From DASQJL01 sp036380835 (GTDB lineage Bacteria > Eisenbacteria > RBG-16-71-46 > SZUA-252): DNA of 64,000 nt. This document shows positions 16,396-25,698 of the stretch, in pieces (the stretch's first letter is position 1; each line of letters opens with the position of its first letter). The position numbers and the translations under genes are program-made. Below the pieces are notes generated by a model. That model saw only the letters and a program-made list of their open reading frames with translations, was not told the DNA's origin and ran no database searches. Location: NCBI GenBank assembly GCA_036380835.1, contig DASVDZ010000082.1, positions 1 through 64,000 on the forward strand, written 5' to 3'.

Positions 16396-17709
16396 ATGCG
16401 GCCCGTGACCCAGCCGAAGCGCCTCCGCCAAGTCATCCTCGCCTGCTTCATCGGCACCACGATCGAGTGGTACGACTTCTTCCTGTACGGCACGGCGGCG
16501 GCGCTGGTCTTCAACCGGCTGTTCTTTCCGACGCTCGACCCGCTCGCCGGCACGCTGAGCGCGTACGGCACGTTCGCGGTCGGGTTCGTGGCGCGTCCGC
16601 TGGGTGGAATCGTGTTCGGCCACTATGGCGACCGCGTCGGCCGGAAGACGATGCTCGTGTGGTCGCTCCTGCTCATGGGCGCCGCCACCGCCATGATCGG
16701 CCTCATACCCAGCTACCATCGGATCGGCATCGGGGCGCCGATCCTGCTGGTCGTCCTCCGCTTCGTTCAGGGTTTCGGGGTCGGTGGGGAATGGGGTGGG
16801 GCGGTCCTGCTGGCGGTGGAGCACTCGGGCGGCGAGCGACGCGGCCTCCACGGCTCATGGCCACAGATGGGAGTCCCGGCGGGCCTCCTCCTCTCGACCG
16901 GCTTGTTCGCTTTGCTCTCGGCTCGTCTTCCGGAGAGCGCGTTCCTCTCCTGGGGATGGCGCGTGCCGTTCCTCCTCTCGGTGGTGCTCGTCGGGATCGG
17001 GCTCTTCGTCCGGCTCCGAGTGCTCGAGTCGCCGGTCTTCGTGACGCTCAAGGAGACCCGCCGGGACTCGCGCACTCCCTTGCTCGACGTGTTCCGCCGT
17101 CATCCTCGCCAGGTCATCGTCGGGATGGGGATGCGCTTCGCGCAGAACGTCCTCTTCTACGTTTACACGGTGTTCGTGCCCGGGTACGGGGAGAAGTCGC
17201 TCGGCTACCCGCGAAGCACCATGCTGGGCGGCGTCGTGCTCGCCGCCGTGGTCGGATTGGGATCCATCCCGTTCTGGTCGTATCTCTCGGATCGCGTCGG
17301 ACGAAGGCCGGTCTATCTCTGGGGAGCCGTCGTCTCCCTCTTGATCTCCTTCCCATGCTTCTGGCTGATCGAACGACGGCCCGCGCTGGTGGCCGTCGCG
17401 ATCGTGATGGCGATGATCGGGCACGACATGATGTACGGCCCGATGGCGGCGTACTTCTCGGAACTCTTCGGCACTTCCGTCCGCTACAGCGGCGCGTCGC
17501 TCATATACCAGTTCACGTCCGTATTCTCGGGCGGCCTCGCGCCCTTCATCGCCACCCTGCTCCTGGCCCGCCACGGCCCCAACGCGGTGGCGGGCTACCT
17601 GGTCGTCTGTTGCGCGATCACCCTCGTGGCAACGTGGTTCGCGCCGGAGACCCATCGCGTGAGGCTCGACGAGGAACGCCCCGGCCTGGCGACGGCGGAG
17701 AGGCCGTAG
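16396..17709 (+). CDS. MFS transporter, metabolite:H+ symporter (ProP/ShiA-like)
   Basis: The 437-residue protein has 12 predicted membrane helices. The first helix carries the family signature GTTIEWYDFFLYGTAAALVF. The loop 2-3 motif GHYGDRVGRKTM is intact, and RFVQGFGVGGEWGGAVLLA is also present. These mark the MHS branch, whose members import osmolytes, dicarboxylates, shikimate or similar compounds with protons. The exact substrate cannot be read. The start ATG at 16396 is followed by a GTG three codons later that is also possible. It is divergent from the Lon-domain gene (108 bases between starts) and converges with the chalcone-isomerase-like gene. Confidence 0.9.
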   Translation: MRPVTQPKRLRQVILACFIGTTIEWYDFFLYGTAAALVFNRLFFPTLDPLAGTLSAYGTFAVGFVARPLGGIVFGHYGDRVGRKTMLVWSLLLMGAATAMIGLIPSYHRIGIGAPILLVVLRFVQGFGVGGEWGGAVLLAVEHSGGERRGLHGSWPQMGVPAGLLLSTGLFALLSARLPESAFLSWGWRVPFLLSVVLVGIGLFVRLRVLESPVFVTLKETRRDSRTPLLDVFRRHPRQVIVGMGMRFAQNVLFYVYTVFVPGYGEKSLGYPRSTMLGGVVLAAVVGLGSIPFWSYLSDRVGRRPVYLWGAVVSLLISFPCFWLIERRPALVAVAIVMAMIGHDMMYGPMAAYFSELFGTSVRYSGASLIYQFTSVFSGGLAPFIATLLLARHGPNAVAGYLVVCCAITLVATWFAPETHRVRLDEERPGLATAERP

Positions 17710-17726
17710 GGAAGGGCCTCGGGACG

Positions 17727-18302
17727 TCACTCGCCCAGGAGGCGGCGCTTGAACTTGTCCCCGAGGCTCGGCTTCGGACCCAGGACAAGGGCGAAGTAGG
17801 CGTCGGCAAAGGCCTTTCCCGGGATCACGCCGACCTGCTTCCCGTCGATCTCGACCCAGGAGCCGCTCGCGGGGAGATACGTCACGGTGATCTCGTCTCC
17901 GGCTCGGAAGTCGCGAATCCGGTGACAGAGCGTCCGAAACTGCGCTCGCACCTCGACGCTCGCGCCGGGCGTGTTGTTCGCGAGACCCTTCCTCCAGGCG
18001 TCGCAGACTCGCTTCGCGCTGACGCGGCGCAGGAAGCGGGTCACGTATCGGCGGGGCGAGTCCGAACCGAGGATCCTCGCGGGGCGGCTCTCCCGGCCGG
18101 CCAGGTAAAGGCCCGCGACCAGGACCGGGAATCCGACCCTTCGGTAGAGCGCCATGCCGTTCAGCCGGAGAAGCCCTCGCTCGACCCGGACCGAGTCGGG
18201 CATCGCGACGCCGGCCACGGAGCGGGCATCGACAGGCCGCGCGGCTAGGCATGGAGAGAGCGCGAGCGCTCCGAGGGTCGCGAGAAGTGTCCGTAGGCTC
18301 AT
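17727..18302 (-). CDS. Exported chalcone-isomerase-like protein
   Basis: This 191-residue protein has an N-terminal signal peptide (MSLRTLLATLGALALSPCLA). The body follows the bacterial chalcone isomerase-like fold: LNGMALYRRVGFPVLVAGLY near the start, an RYVTRFLRRVSAKRV segment, and a C-terminal GVIPGKAFADAYFALVLG. Bacterial members are periplasmic. Most lack flavonoid isomerase activity and probably bind fatty-acid-like ligands, so no reaction is claimed. It ends a co-oriented block with the membrane glycosyltransferase 13 bases upstream. Confidence 0.83.
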   Translation of the reverse strand: MSLRTLLATLGALALSPCLAARPVDARSVAGVAMPDSVRVERGLLRLNGMALYRRVGFPVLVAGLYLAGRESRPARILGSDSPRRYVTRFLRRVSAKRVCDAWRKGLANNTPGASVEVRAQFRTLCHRIRDFRAGDEITVTYLPASGSWVEIDGKQVGVIPGKAFADAYFALVLGPKPSLGDKFKRRLLGE

Positions 18303-18315
18303 CGAAGCCGCCGCC

Positions 18316-19998
18316 TCACCCGGCGGCGCCGCCGGAGTCGATCCGGCGCATGATCACGATGTAGGAATCCGAGGTCACCGGCGCGCGCGCGGCCGCCCCC
18401 CATCTCGAGGTGCTCCCGTCCCGGGTCATCTCCACGACGCCCTCCACGTCGTACCTCCCCGCGCGATACTTGTCGGTCCACGCGAGGATGTCGCGGGGGG
18501 ACTTGGGTCGGAACGTCCAGGACGTGGGAATCGCGACGAACACGATGTACTTGGGGCGCGCCCGCTCGATGTCGCGGATCATCTCCTGCTGCATCTCCCG
18601 GTTCCGTGGGTGGTCCGCGGTCAGGAAGTACGTGTTCACGAACCGTGATGCGGAGCGACGCTGTGCGTAGAAGTAGATCTGGGTCTCGGAGCCCAGGATG
18701 GCGATCCGATCCTGCGGCGTGGTGTGGCGCTTCAGGTACTCGCCGATCGCGATCGACTCGGGGAACGGATTCCCGGTGTAGATCTGCCGCGACGCCGTGA
18801 CGTCGGATTCCCCGCCGAAGTAGTACGCCGCGTGCCGCGTGAGACCGACGAGCAATCCGACACCGATCAGCGCCCACGTGCCCGCCGCCCACGCGAACCG
18901 GCCCCCGGACGTCGCGCCCTCGCCCGCCACGCCGCCGCCGAGGGCGCCGACCAGGAGCGCGACGGCCGGGAGCGCGGCGATGTAGTAGTGATTCGTGAAA
19001 TAGAAGCCCGGGACGACCGACAGGGCGGCGGCCGCCGCGAACGTGGCGTAGACGTAGCGGTCCTTCCCGAGAGAGCGGTCGCGCAGCGTCACCACGAGCC
19101 CGACCGCGGCGAGCGCCCAGAGGAGCTGGAATCCGTCCGTGGCCGCGCCGGTCTGGATGACCAGGTTCTGCACCGCGGCGGCGGGGCCGACCTGGCCGGA
19201 GAACGCGCCCGCCAGCTGGAAGGCCCAGAACCAGAAGAGGGGGAACTGGCCGATCGCGACGTAGTACGCGGCCGTCAGGAGGACGGGTGCGACCGCGCCC
19301 GCGCCGAGCGCGACCGCCTCGCGCGCGAATCGCGCGGGCTCGCGGGGCTCGAGCGCGACGTGGTCGGCCGCGAGCAGGACCAGGGCGAGGGGCGCGAAGA
19401 AGATCGCCGGCTGCTCCATCAGGAAGGCCAGGCCGAAGCAGACCCCGCTCGCGAGGAAGAGCGCCGGATGGCGGCGCTCCCGCGCGCGCAGCAGCACGTA
19501 CAAGCCGGCCACGGCGAAGAGCGAAACGAAGAACGTGGCGTGGGCCGCGAAGCCGAACACCGTCGGGCTCAGCGCCATCACGCCGAACACGAGCGCCCCG
19601 ATGCATCCCGCCAGGCCGTTGTGCGTCTTCCGCAGCGTGAGGAAGAGGAGCCCCATGATGGCCGCGTTCGTGAGCAGGAGCCCAAGGTGGATCGCCGTGA
19701 TGCTCTGGCCGAACACCGAGACGAAGAGCGCGTAGAGCAGGTACGTGCCGGGCAGCTTCTGCGTGTAGGCCGATACGTACATCGGGACGCCCCGCAGCAT
19801 CTCCTGGGCGATGTATCCGAACTCTCCCTCGTCGCGCTCGAGGGGGAACCCGAGGTGCATGACGCGGAGCCCCGATACGAGCAGGATGATGCCGAGCGCC
19901 GCGAACGTCCAGAGGCGCCTCCGGTCGTGCCGGCGGCCGCGCGGGGCGCCCGACGGGGGCGCCGACGCCTTGCGGCGTTTCCTAGCGGCGCGCGGCAT
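18316..19998 (-). CDS. GT-C membrane glycosyltransferase (PMT/ArnT-like)
   Basis: The 560-residue protein has a basic cytoplasmic leader (1-30) and about 11 hydrophobic segments. The first outer loop contains the acidic motif LERDEGEFGYIAQ, followed by GVPMYVSAYTQKLPGTYLLY, typical of the PMT_2/GT39 superfamily. The C-terminal 130 residues form a soluble domain with YFYAQRRSASRFVNTYFLT and a conserved-looking IERARPKYIVFV. Such enzymes take a sugar from a polyprenyl-phosphate carrier and transfer it outside the cytoplasm. The gene lies 21 bases downstream of the methyltransferase and two genes after a GT2 enzyme of the kind that makes polyprenyl-phosphate sugars. A role in the same glycan pathway is therefore a reasonable inference. 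Confidence 0.83.
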   Translation of the reverse strand: MPRAARKRRKASAPPSGAPRGRRHDRRRLWTFAALGIILLVSGLRVMHLGFPLERDEGEFGYIAQEMLRGVPMYVSAYTQKLPGTYLLYALFVSVFGQSITAIHLGLLLTNAAIMGLLFLTLRKTHNGLAGCIGALVFGVMALSPTVFGFAAHATFFVSLFAVAGLYVLLRARERRHPALFLASGVCFGLAFLMEQPAIFFAPLALVLLAADHVALEPREPARFAREAVALGAGAVAPVLLTAAYYVAIGQFPLFWFWAFQLAGAFSGQVGPAAAVQNLVIQTGAATDGFQLLWALAAVGLVVTLRDRSLGKDRYVYATFAAAAALSVVPGFYFTNHYYIAALPAVALLVGALGGGVAGEGATSGGRFAWAAGTWALIGVGLLVGLTRHAAYYFGGESDVTASRQIYTGNPFPESIAIGEYLKRHTTPQDRIAILGSETQIYFYAQRRSASRFVNTYFLTADHPRNREMQQEMIRDIERARPKYIVFVAIPTSWTFRPKSPRDILAWTDKYRAGRYDVEGVVEMTRDGSTSRWGAAARAPVTSDSYIVIMRRIDSGGAAG

Positions 19999-20019
19999 GC
20001 CGAACAGGGCTCCGGCTCA

Positions 20020-20679
20020 TCACGCCTGGCCCCGCGCGGTCACCGCGATCGCCGGCGTGAAGCGCCGCCAGAGGCGCGTGGGAAGGTGCGCGTACCCGAG
20101 GCCCGGGATCAGGTATCGGTAGATCCCGCACCAATCGAGCACCGTGAAGCTCTCGCGCGCCCATCGGAGCCAGAAGTCGCGTGATTCCTTGTGAACGTGC
20201 GTCTCGTCCTTGTCGAGGAGCCGGATGAGCGGACCCGTCACGCCGTCGTAGACCGGCACGACGAACACGAACCGCCCGTCCCGCGCGAGGCGGGATCGGA
20301 CGGCCGAGGCGACGGCGTCGAGGGACGGAATGTGCTCGATCACGTCGAACGCGGTGATGACGTCGAACGGACCGGGGAAGGGAATCGCGTCGACGTCGGC
20401 CCGGGCGAACGTCGCGCCGGGCACGGCCACGGCCGCCCGCTCCGTGGCGAACTGGCTCACGTCGGTGCCGAAGCGCTGCCACGTCGGGTCCAGGGCCGAG
20501 AGAAAGGCTCCGAACGCGCATCCGATGTCGAGGATCCGCGGCGGCCGGCCGGCCGGGGTGGCGCGCTCGACCAGCCGGCGGTAGAAGCGAAGCTTCCGCG
20601 GCGGGTTCTGCCGCCCATAGTCGCGGTAGACGGTCTCGTAGTAATCCCGCTCGAAGGGAGCGGCGCGGGCCGGTCTCAT
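20020..20679 (-). CDS. SAM-dependent methyltransferase (class I)
   Basis: This 219-residue protein has the class I methyltransferase core. Motif I is ILDIGCAFGAFLSAL (glycine-rich SAM loop), and the acidic residue that holds the ribose falls in FGTDVSQFA. FDVITAFDVIEHIPS matches the post-III motif of the UbiE/COQ5-like group. Residues about 150-219 form a small cap. The ATG overlaps the stop codon of the upstream glycosyltransferase (ATGA), so translation is coupled. This makes a sugar, lipid or glycan intermediate a likely substrate, by context only. An open frame continues upstream of the ATG but is antisense-like and is not used. Confidence 0.87.
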   Translation of the reverse strand: MRPARAAPFERDYYETVYRDYGRQNPPRKLRFYRRLVERATPAGRPPRILDIGCAFGAFLSALDPTWQRFGTDVSQFATERAAVAVPGATFARADVDAIPFPGPFDVITAFDVIEHIPSLDAVASAVRSRLARDGRFVFVVPVYDGVTGPLIRLLDKDETHVHKESRDFWLRWARESFTVLDWCGIYRYLIPGLGYAHLPTRLWRRFTPAIAVTARGQA

Positions 20680-21434
20680 GCGCCGAACCGCCGCTTCCAC
20701 ATCAGGCCGAGCGTGTCCCTCACGGTCCGCGTCACGTTCATCTTGCTGCCGCCCTCCTTGTAGTCGTACCGAAGGATGAACGGCGCCTCGCCGAAGATGA
20801 GATGCATGCGGCGGAGCTTGAGGAGGATGTCCACCATGCACTGGAATCCGCCCTGATCCAGGAACTCGTCGCCGTACCGCGCAAAGGCGTCCTTGACGAC
20901 GCGCGCGCGGTAGGCCCGATACCCGCACGTGTAGTCCCGAACCCCCTGGATGGGGAAGACCGCGCGGAAGAGCCAGGACGCGCCATGGCTCAGGAGGCGC
21001 CGTCCGAGCGGCACCCCCACGCAGCGGGAACCCTCGCGATACCGGGAGGCGATCACGACGTCGTGCCCCTCGGAGATCATCCGGACCATGCGGAGAATGA
21101 GGCCCGGCGCGTGCGTGTCGTCCGCGTCCATCGTGATGATGATGTCGCGATCGCTCGCGGCCGCGGCGGCGGCGACCAGGCCGTCCCGGATCGTGGCGCC
21201 GAGGCCGCGATTCACTTCATGCCGCGTCATCTGGATCGGGATCCGCTCCATGCAGCGCTCCACGATCCGCCCCGTGGAGTCCCGGCTGCCGTCGTCGACG
21301 AGGATCACCCGATAGGGAATCTCGGCGTCGTCCATCGCCTCGTCGATGTGCCGGAGCAGGCTCTCGATCCGGCCCTCCTCGTTGTAGACGGGCAGGACCA
21401 CGTAGACCTTCCGCCGCTCGCGGGATTCGGCCAT
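20676..21434 (-). CDS. GT2 glycosyltransferase, dolichyl-phosphate-mannose-synthase-like
   Basis: This 252-residue protein has a GT-A fold with no membrane helix at the end. It opens with YVVLPVYNEEGRIESLL, has ILVDDGSRDSTG for nucleotide binding, and carries the metal-binding DxD motif as TMDADDTHAPG. RGLGATIRDGLVAA matches the DPM1/polyprenyl-phosphate glycosyltransferase group. These enzymes move mannose or a similar sugar from a nucleotide donor to a polyprenyl phosphate at the inner face of the membrane. The start is five bases after the kinase stop and the stop overlaps the methyltransferase start, so the genes are tightly coupled. It may supply the lipid-linked sugar used by neighbouring GT-C enzymes. 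Confidence 0.87.
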   Translation of the reverse strand: MAESRERRKVYVVLPVYNEEGRIESLLRHIDEAMDDAEIPYRVILVDDGSRDSTGRIVERCMERIPIQMTRHEVNRGLGATIRDGLVAAAAAASDRDIIITMDADDTHAPGLILRMVRMISEGHDVVIASRYREGSRCVGVPLGRRLLSHGASWLFRAVFPIQGVRDYTCGYRAYRARVVKDAFARYGDEFLDQGGFQCMVDILLKLRRMHLIFGEAPFILRYDYKEGGSKMNVTRTVRDTLGLMWKRRFGA

Positions 21435-21439
21435 GGGGG

Positions 21440-23881
21440 TCACTCCGCGAGCCCCAGCTTCTTCAGCAGCCCGCCCCAGCGCGGGTCGCGGTGGAGGGCC
21501 CGGAACGTCCGTTCGGTCATCATCTGGGCCGCTCCGGCGTCGCGGTCCGCGATCGCGCGCTCCAACCAGGCGAAGCCCGAGTCCATGTCGCCCCGCGACG
21601 AGTGGATCGCGGCGATCTGGTAAGCCGAGTCCGTCGCGTGGTTCGCTTCCAGCCCCCGGAGCGCCGCGTCCGATTCCGCCGTCCGTCCGCCGCGGAAATG
21701 CACGTAGGCAAGGCCCGTGAGACGCGCCCATTCCGCCGGCTCGAGCTTCGCCTCGTCGAGCGCCTCCGCGTCCCGGCCCAGGTCCGCGAGCACGATCGCC
21801 AGGATGTGGTGGCCGGCGATGCGTTGCGGTGAGAGCTCGAGCGCCTTTCGAAACTCCATCTCCGCTTCGGCCAGTCGGTCCATCGAGCGATGGAGGAGCC
21901 CCAGCGCGCTGTATCCGCCCGAGTTCAGCGGATCCTGCTCGATCGCCCGGCGAAGCAGCCCCTCGGCCTCTTCGAACCTTCCGAGGACGTGGGCCAATCC
22001 GCCCGCGGAGCGGAGGACCTCGGCGTTCCCCGGCGCCAGCTCCACCGCCCGCCGGGCGGACGCTTCGGCGCCCTGCCAGTCCCAGTCGTGAAGGCGCTGG
22101 ATCACGGAGAGGCGAACGTGCGCTTCGGCGAGATCGGGCTCCAGCGCGAGCGCGCGCATCACGGCCTCGCGCGCGTTTCGATATCCTTCGTAGACCGGCT
22201 CCCAGCCGAAGCCGCCCGAGTTGGCGTGCGCCCGGGAGAGCTCGGTCCATGCCGCTGCGTGGGACGGGTCGAGCCCCAGCGCCTCCTTCAAGTACCGAAT
22301 CCCCTTGGCGGTGTCCTCCTGGGTCATCCGGTCGATGAAGTACTTTCCCTGGAGGTACAGGCGATGCGCCTCGGCGTTCCGCCCGTGTCCCTTGGCCGCG
22401 ACGGCGACCTCGGCCATCGCGAGTCCGCTCGCGTTCGAATCCGGCGCCTCGCCGAGAAGGGTCGTGCGCAGCTCCTTCACGACCGATTGCGCGATGTCGT
22501 CCTGTACCGCGAAGATGTCGTCGAGCGACCGGTCGTAGGTTTCGGACCAGAGCTGGACCCGGTCCGCCGCCTTGACAAGCTGCACCGAGATTCGCACCCG
22601 GTTCCCCGACTTTCGCACGCTGCCGTCGAGCAGCGTCACCACGTTCAGCCGCTCGCCGATCACGGCGAGATCCTCGTTCTTGCCCTTGAACTGGAACGAA
22701 GACGCGCGGGCGGCCACGCGGAGCCCGCGGATCTTGGTCAGCACGTTGAGGAGCTCGTCGGCGAGCCCGTCGGAGAAGTACTCGTCCTCCTCGCCGCGGC
22801 TCCGATTCACGAACGGGAGCACGGCGATGGAAGGAACGTCGCGCGAGGGAGCCGCCCCGGAACCGGGGGACGACGCCGACGATCCCGCCGAGAGAGGCGT
22901 GGGCGGAGCCGGTGGGGGCGCCGGAGTCACCGGTGGCGGAGTCGCGGTGGCTTGCATCGGCGTCGTGGCGGCGGGCGCCGGGGCTGGAGTCACCGGCGCC
23001 GTTCCCGACTCGATCTCCCGCTTCACGTACCGAAGCTCGTTGTAGACGTCGCGCGCCGTCTGGAAACGGTCGCGCGGGTTCTTCTCCAGGCACCGCACGA
23101 TGATCCGGTTGAGATCGCGGGGAAGGTCGCCGCGGAGGCTAAGCACCGGAGCCGGCACGTCGCGCAGGATCGACGAGCTCACGTCCGCGGGCGTCGCGCC
23201 CGTGAAGGGCCTCCTCCCCGTCGCCAGCTCGTAGAGGATGATCCCGAGCGCGAAGAGATCCGACCGCGCATCGACCGCCTCGCCCCGAATCTGCTCCGGC
23301 GCCATGTAGGGAACGGTGCCGAGCACCTGGCCCTCGCCCGAGATGGGCCCCTCGGCGGTCGCGCCGATGGTCGCCCCCTGGGCGGCCGACTCCCCGGCTC
23401 CCATCGCGATCTTCGCGAGCCCGAAGTCGAGGACCTTGACCCAGCCGTCGGGGGTCACCATCACGTTCCCGGGCTTGAGATCGCGGTGGACGACGCCGCG
23501 CTCGTGTGCGGCGATGAGGGCGTTCGCGAGCGGGATCGAGATCTCGAGAACGCGGGAGAGCGGAAGGCCGCCGGGCGTGATCAGCCGATCGAGGCTCTGG
23601 CCCTCGACCAGCTCCATCGTCAGGAACCGGATCCCTTCCTCGTCCTCGACGGAGAAGAGCGTGACGATGTTCGGGTGGTTGAGTCCCGCGACGGTACGCG
23701 CCTCGCGCTCGAATCGCGCGAGGCGGTCGGCGGAGGACGTGACGGCGCCGGGCAGGACCTTCACCGCCACCTCGCGGCCCAGGCGCGTGTCCCGTGCCCG
23801 ATAGACCTCGCCCATCCCTCCGGCCCCGAGCGATCCGGAGATCTGGTACGTGCCGAGGCGGGTGCCGGAGGAAAGGACCAT
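21440..23881 (-). CDS. Hanks-type Ser/Thr kinase with TolB-like and TPR regions
   Basis: The 813-residue protein has a complete N-terminal kinase domain. It shows a glycine loop LGAGGMGEVY (18-27), lysine K41, the catalytic loop HRDLKPGN with D134, DFG at 152-154, and APEQ in the activation segment. A proline/alanine/threonine-rich linker (about 285-350) contains no membrane helix, so the protein is probably soluble. Next comes a module of about 150 residues starting IAVLPFVNRS and containing YFSDGLADELLNVLTK, often annotated as TolB-N-like. The last 300 residues are TPR repeats. It probably senses through the TPR region and phosphorylates partners. It is the first gene of the kinase-GT2-methyltransferase run and is separated by 89 bases from the GT-C gene upstream. 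Confidence 0.93.
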   Translation of the reverse strand: MVLSSGTRLGTYQISGSLGAGGMGEVYRARDTRLGREVAVKVLPGAVTSSADRLARFEREARTVAGLNHPNIVTLFSVEDEEGIRFLTMELVEGQSLDRLITPGGLPLSRVLEISIPLANALIAAHERGVVHRDLKPGNVMVTPDGWVKVLDFGLAKIAMGAGESAAQGATIGATAEGPISGEGQVLGTVPYMAPEQIRGEAVDARSDLFALGIILYELATGRRPFTGATPADVSSSILRDVPAPVLSLRGDLPRDLNRIIVRCLEKNPRDRFQTARDVYNELRYVKREIESGTAPVTPAPAPAATTPMQATATPPPVTPAPPPAPPTPLSAGSSASSPGSGAAPSRDVPSIAVLPFVNRSRGEEDEYFSDGLADELLNVLTKIRGLRVAARASSFQFKGKNEDLAVIGERLNVVTLLDGSVRKSGNRVRISVQLVKAADRVQLWSETYDRSLDDIFAVQDDIAQSVVKELRTTLLGEAPDSNASGLAMAEVAVAAKGHGRNAEAHRLYLQGKYFIDRMTQEDTAKGIRYLKEALGLDPSHAAAWTELSRAHANSGGFGWEPVYEGYRNAREAVMRALALEPDLAEAHVRLSVIQRLHDWDWQGAEASARRAVELAPGNAEVLRSAGGLAHVLGRFEEAEGLLRRAIEQDPLNSGGYSALGLLHRSMDRLAEAEMEFRKALELSPQRIAGHHILAIVLADLGRDAEALDEAKLEPAEWARLTGLAYVHFRGGRTAESDAALRGLEANHATDSAYQIAAIHSSRGDMDSGFAWLERAIADRDAGAAQMMTERTFRALHRDPRWGGLLKKLGLAE

Positions 23882-23970
23882 AGCCCGGTATTTTAGCCGC
23901 CGCGCGTGCCCCTGTCAGCAGGCCCGTCGCCGGCGCGGTCCGGGCCAGCCCCCGCGCCCCGCGGGCGATG

Positions 23971-25698
23971 TCACTCCAACTCGCCGAGGCGCTGGGTCCA
24001 CAGCGCCTCGCGCCGCGGGTCGGGCGTCTGATCGAAGTAGAACCGCCGCAGCTTGTCGCGGGCCATCCAGGCGAGGGGCCCGTAGCCGATGCCCGGCGCC
24101 CACAAGAGGCTGTCGAGCTCGGCGGGGAAGTCCGGGACCTGGGCGCCGCGGTGGCGTAGGGAGTCCATCAGCGCCGGATCCCAGGTGAGGACCCGGCCCC
24201 GGACTCCCGCCATCTCGACCTCCACCTCCGGAATCTCCCGGTCCAGTCGCAGAGCCTTGGCGGCGTTTCGGAAGAACGCGAAGTGGGCGCGGCGCTCGCC
24301 GAGGACGTAATCGACCGAAGCCAGCTTCTCGTGCCCGATGCGGGTCCTCCGCGCCAACGGCTGCCGCGCGATCCGGCGATCGGTCAAGCCCGTGACGCAT
24401 TCGATGGCGATCCGAGGGCGCGCGTAGTAGACGAGGCGCGCCTCGCCGCCGAAGAAGGCGACGCGGACGGGGAGCCCGTCGAAGAACGGACGGAGCGCGA
24501 GGCCGGTGTCGCGTACCCGCCTGGTCTCGCCCGGGGCGTAGTAGTTCGGCTCGAACACGATTCCCCGAACCGAACCGAAGGGATCGCTCGGAAGCGGGTA
24601 GGGCGTGGCCACGATTCCGGCCGCGGCGAGGCCCGCCAGCGCCCAGGACGCTCCGGCGCGGCGCGCGGCGAGACGCGTCGTCCCGAGCTCGAACAGGGCC
24701 AAGAGGAGCGGCGTCACCGGAATCAGAAATCGGGCGAACATGAAGTCGCCGCCGACGCGCAGAACGAACCCGATGTAAACGGCTGCCAGCATCGCGGCGA
24801 GGAGCGCGCTCCGGCGCCACCGGCCCAGGAACGCCTCGCCTTCCGGGCCCTGATCGCGCGCCGTTCGCGGCCACGCGATGAGGACCAGGGCCGGGCCCAG
24901 CAGGAGCTGCCAATACCTGGCGAAGTAGAGCGCGACGTAGACCGCGCCTTGGGAGTACCAGGCGATCGCGGCGGACTTGGCGTAGTAGGTGTTCGGGAAG
25001 AAGTCGCCGAAGTAGCTCACGCGCCACGCGGTGTACGGTCCCCAGACCAGCAGGAACGCTGCGGAGAAGGCAAGGATCGCCCGCGGCCGCCGCCACGCGC
25101 TCCAGAGCAAGTAGGCGACCGCCACGCCGGCGAAGATCAGCCCATCGGGCCGCGTCATGGAAGCGAGCGCTACGATGAGCCCGGCCGCCGTGGCTCGACG
25201 GGCGCCGGCGACACCCCCCGCGAGAACCACGTAGAGGAGCGTGACCTCGAACGTGAAGAGCGAGGTCTCGAGGCCGCCCGTCGCGAAGATGCTCCAGTCG
25301 GGGTGCAGGGCCCCGAGGAGCGCCGCGATGGGGATCCATCGCGCCGGCCCCGACGCCGCTCCGCGCGCGACCCAGGAATTCCAGATCAGGAGGCCTAGCG
25401 CCGCCGCGTAGCAGGCGCCACCGGTGGCCATCGTCCACCGCTCCACGTCGGCGCCAAGCCGGAGGCCCAACGCGGCCCAGAGGGTCCAGAGGAAGTTGCT
25501 ATACCCCTCGACTCGCTCTCCCGGGTTGAAGACGAGGCCAAGACCACGAACGAGATTGTCGGCGTACCGGAAGGAGATGAAGGCGTCGTCGCTCACCCAC
25601 CGGCGGTGCCACGCGGCCCAGAGCGCGTAGAGGATCGCGGCGGCTCCGGTGCCCAGGAAGACCCAGGTGGCGGTTCGCCCCGACGGCGGGCGGACTAT
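23971..25698 (-). CDS. GT-C membrane glycosyltransferase, AftB-like signature; start uncertain
   Basis: The protein has up to 575 residues and about ten membrane helices. Near the N-terminus it carries SDDAFISFRYADNLVRG and NPGERVEGYSNFLWTLWA. This aspartate pair and ERVEGYxNF signature are seen in arabinofuranosyl/mannosyl transferases such as mycobacterial AftB. A C-terminal soluble domain follows. There is no ATG, GTG or TTG between the upstream hydrolase stop and the first membrane helix. An ATA overlapping that stop (25696-25698), a CTG at 25656 or a GTG at 25596 would each have to serve; only the first two keep most or all of helix 1. The next ATG would remove the catalytic loop. I show the longest form. 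Coupling to hydrolase translation is likely. Confidence 0.72.
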   Translation of the reverse strand: MVRPPSGRTATWVFLGTGAAAILYALWAAWHRRWVSDDAFISFRYADNLVRGLGLVFNPGERVEGYSNFLWTLWAALGLRLGADVERWTMATGGACYAAALGLLIWNSWVARGAASGPARWIPIAALLGALHPDWSIFATGGLETSLFTFEVTLLYVVLAGGVAGARRATAAGLIVALASMTRPDGLIFAGVAVAYLLWSAWRRPRAILAFSAAFLLVWGPYTAWRVSYFGDFFPNTYYAKSAAIAWYSQGAVYVALYFARYWQLLLGPALVLIAWPRTARDQGPEGEAFLGRWRRSALLAAMLAAVYIGFVLRVGGDFMFARFLIPVTPLLLALFELGTTRLAARRAGASWALAGLAAAGIVATPYPLPSDPFGSVRGIVFEPNYYAPGETRRVRDTGLALRPFFDGLPVRVAFFGGEARLVYYARPRIAIECVTGLTDRRIARQPLARRTRIGHEKLASVDYVLGERRAHFAFFRNAAKALRLDREIPEVEVEMAGVRGRVLTWDPALMDSLRHRGAQVPDFPAELDSLLWAPGIGYGPLAWMARDKLRRFYFDQTPDPRREALWTQRLGELE

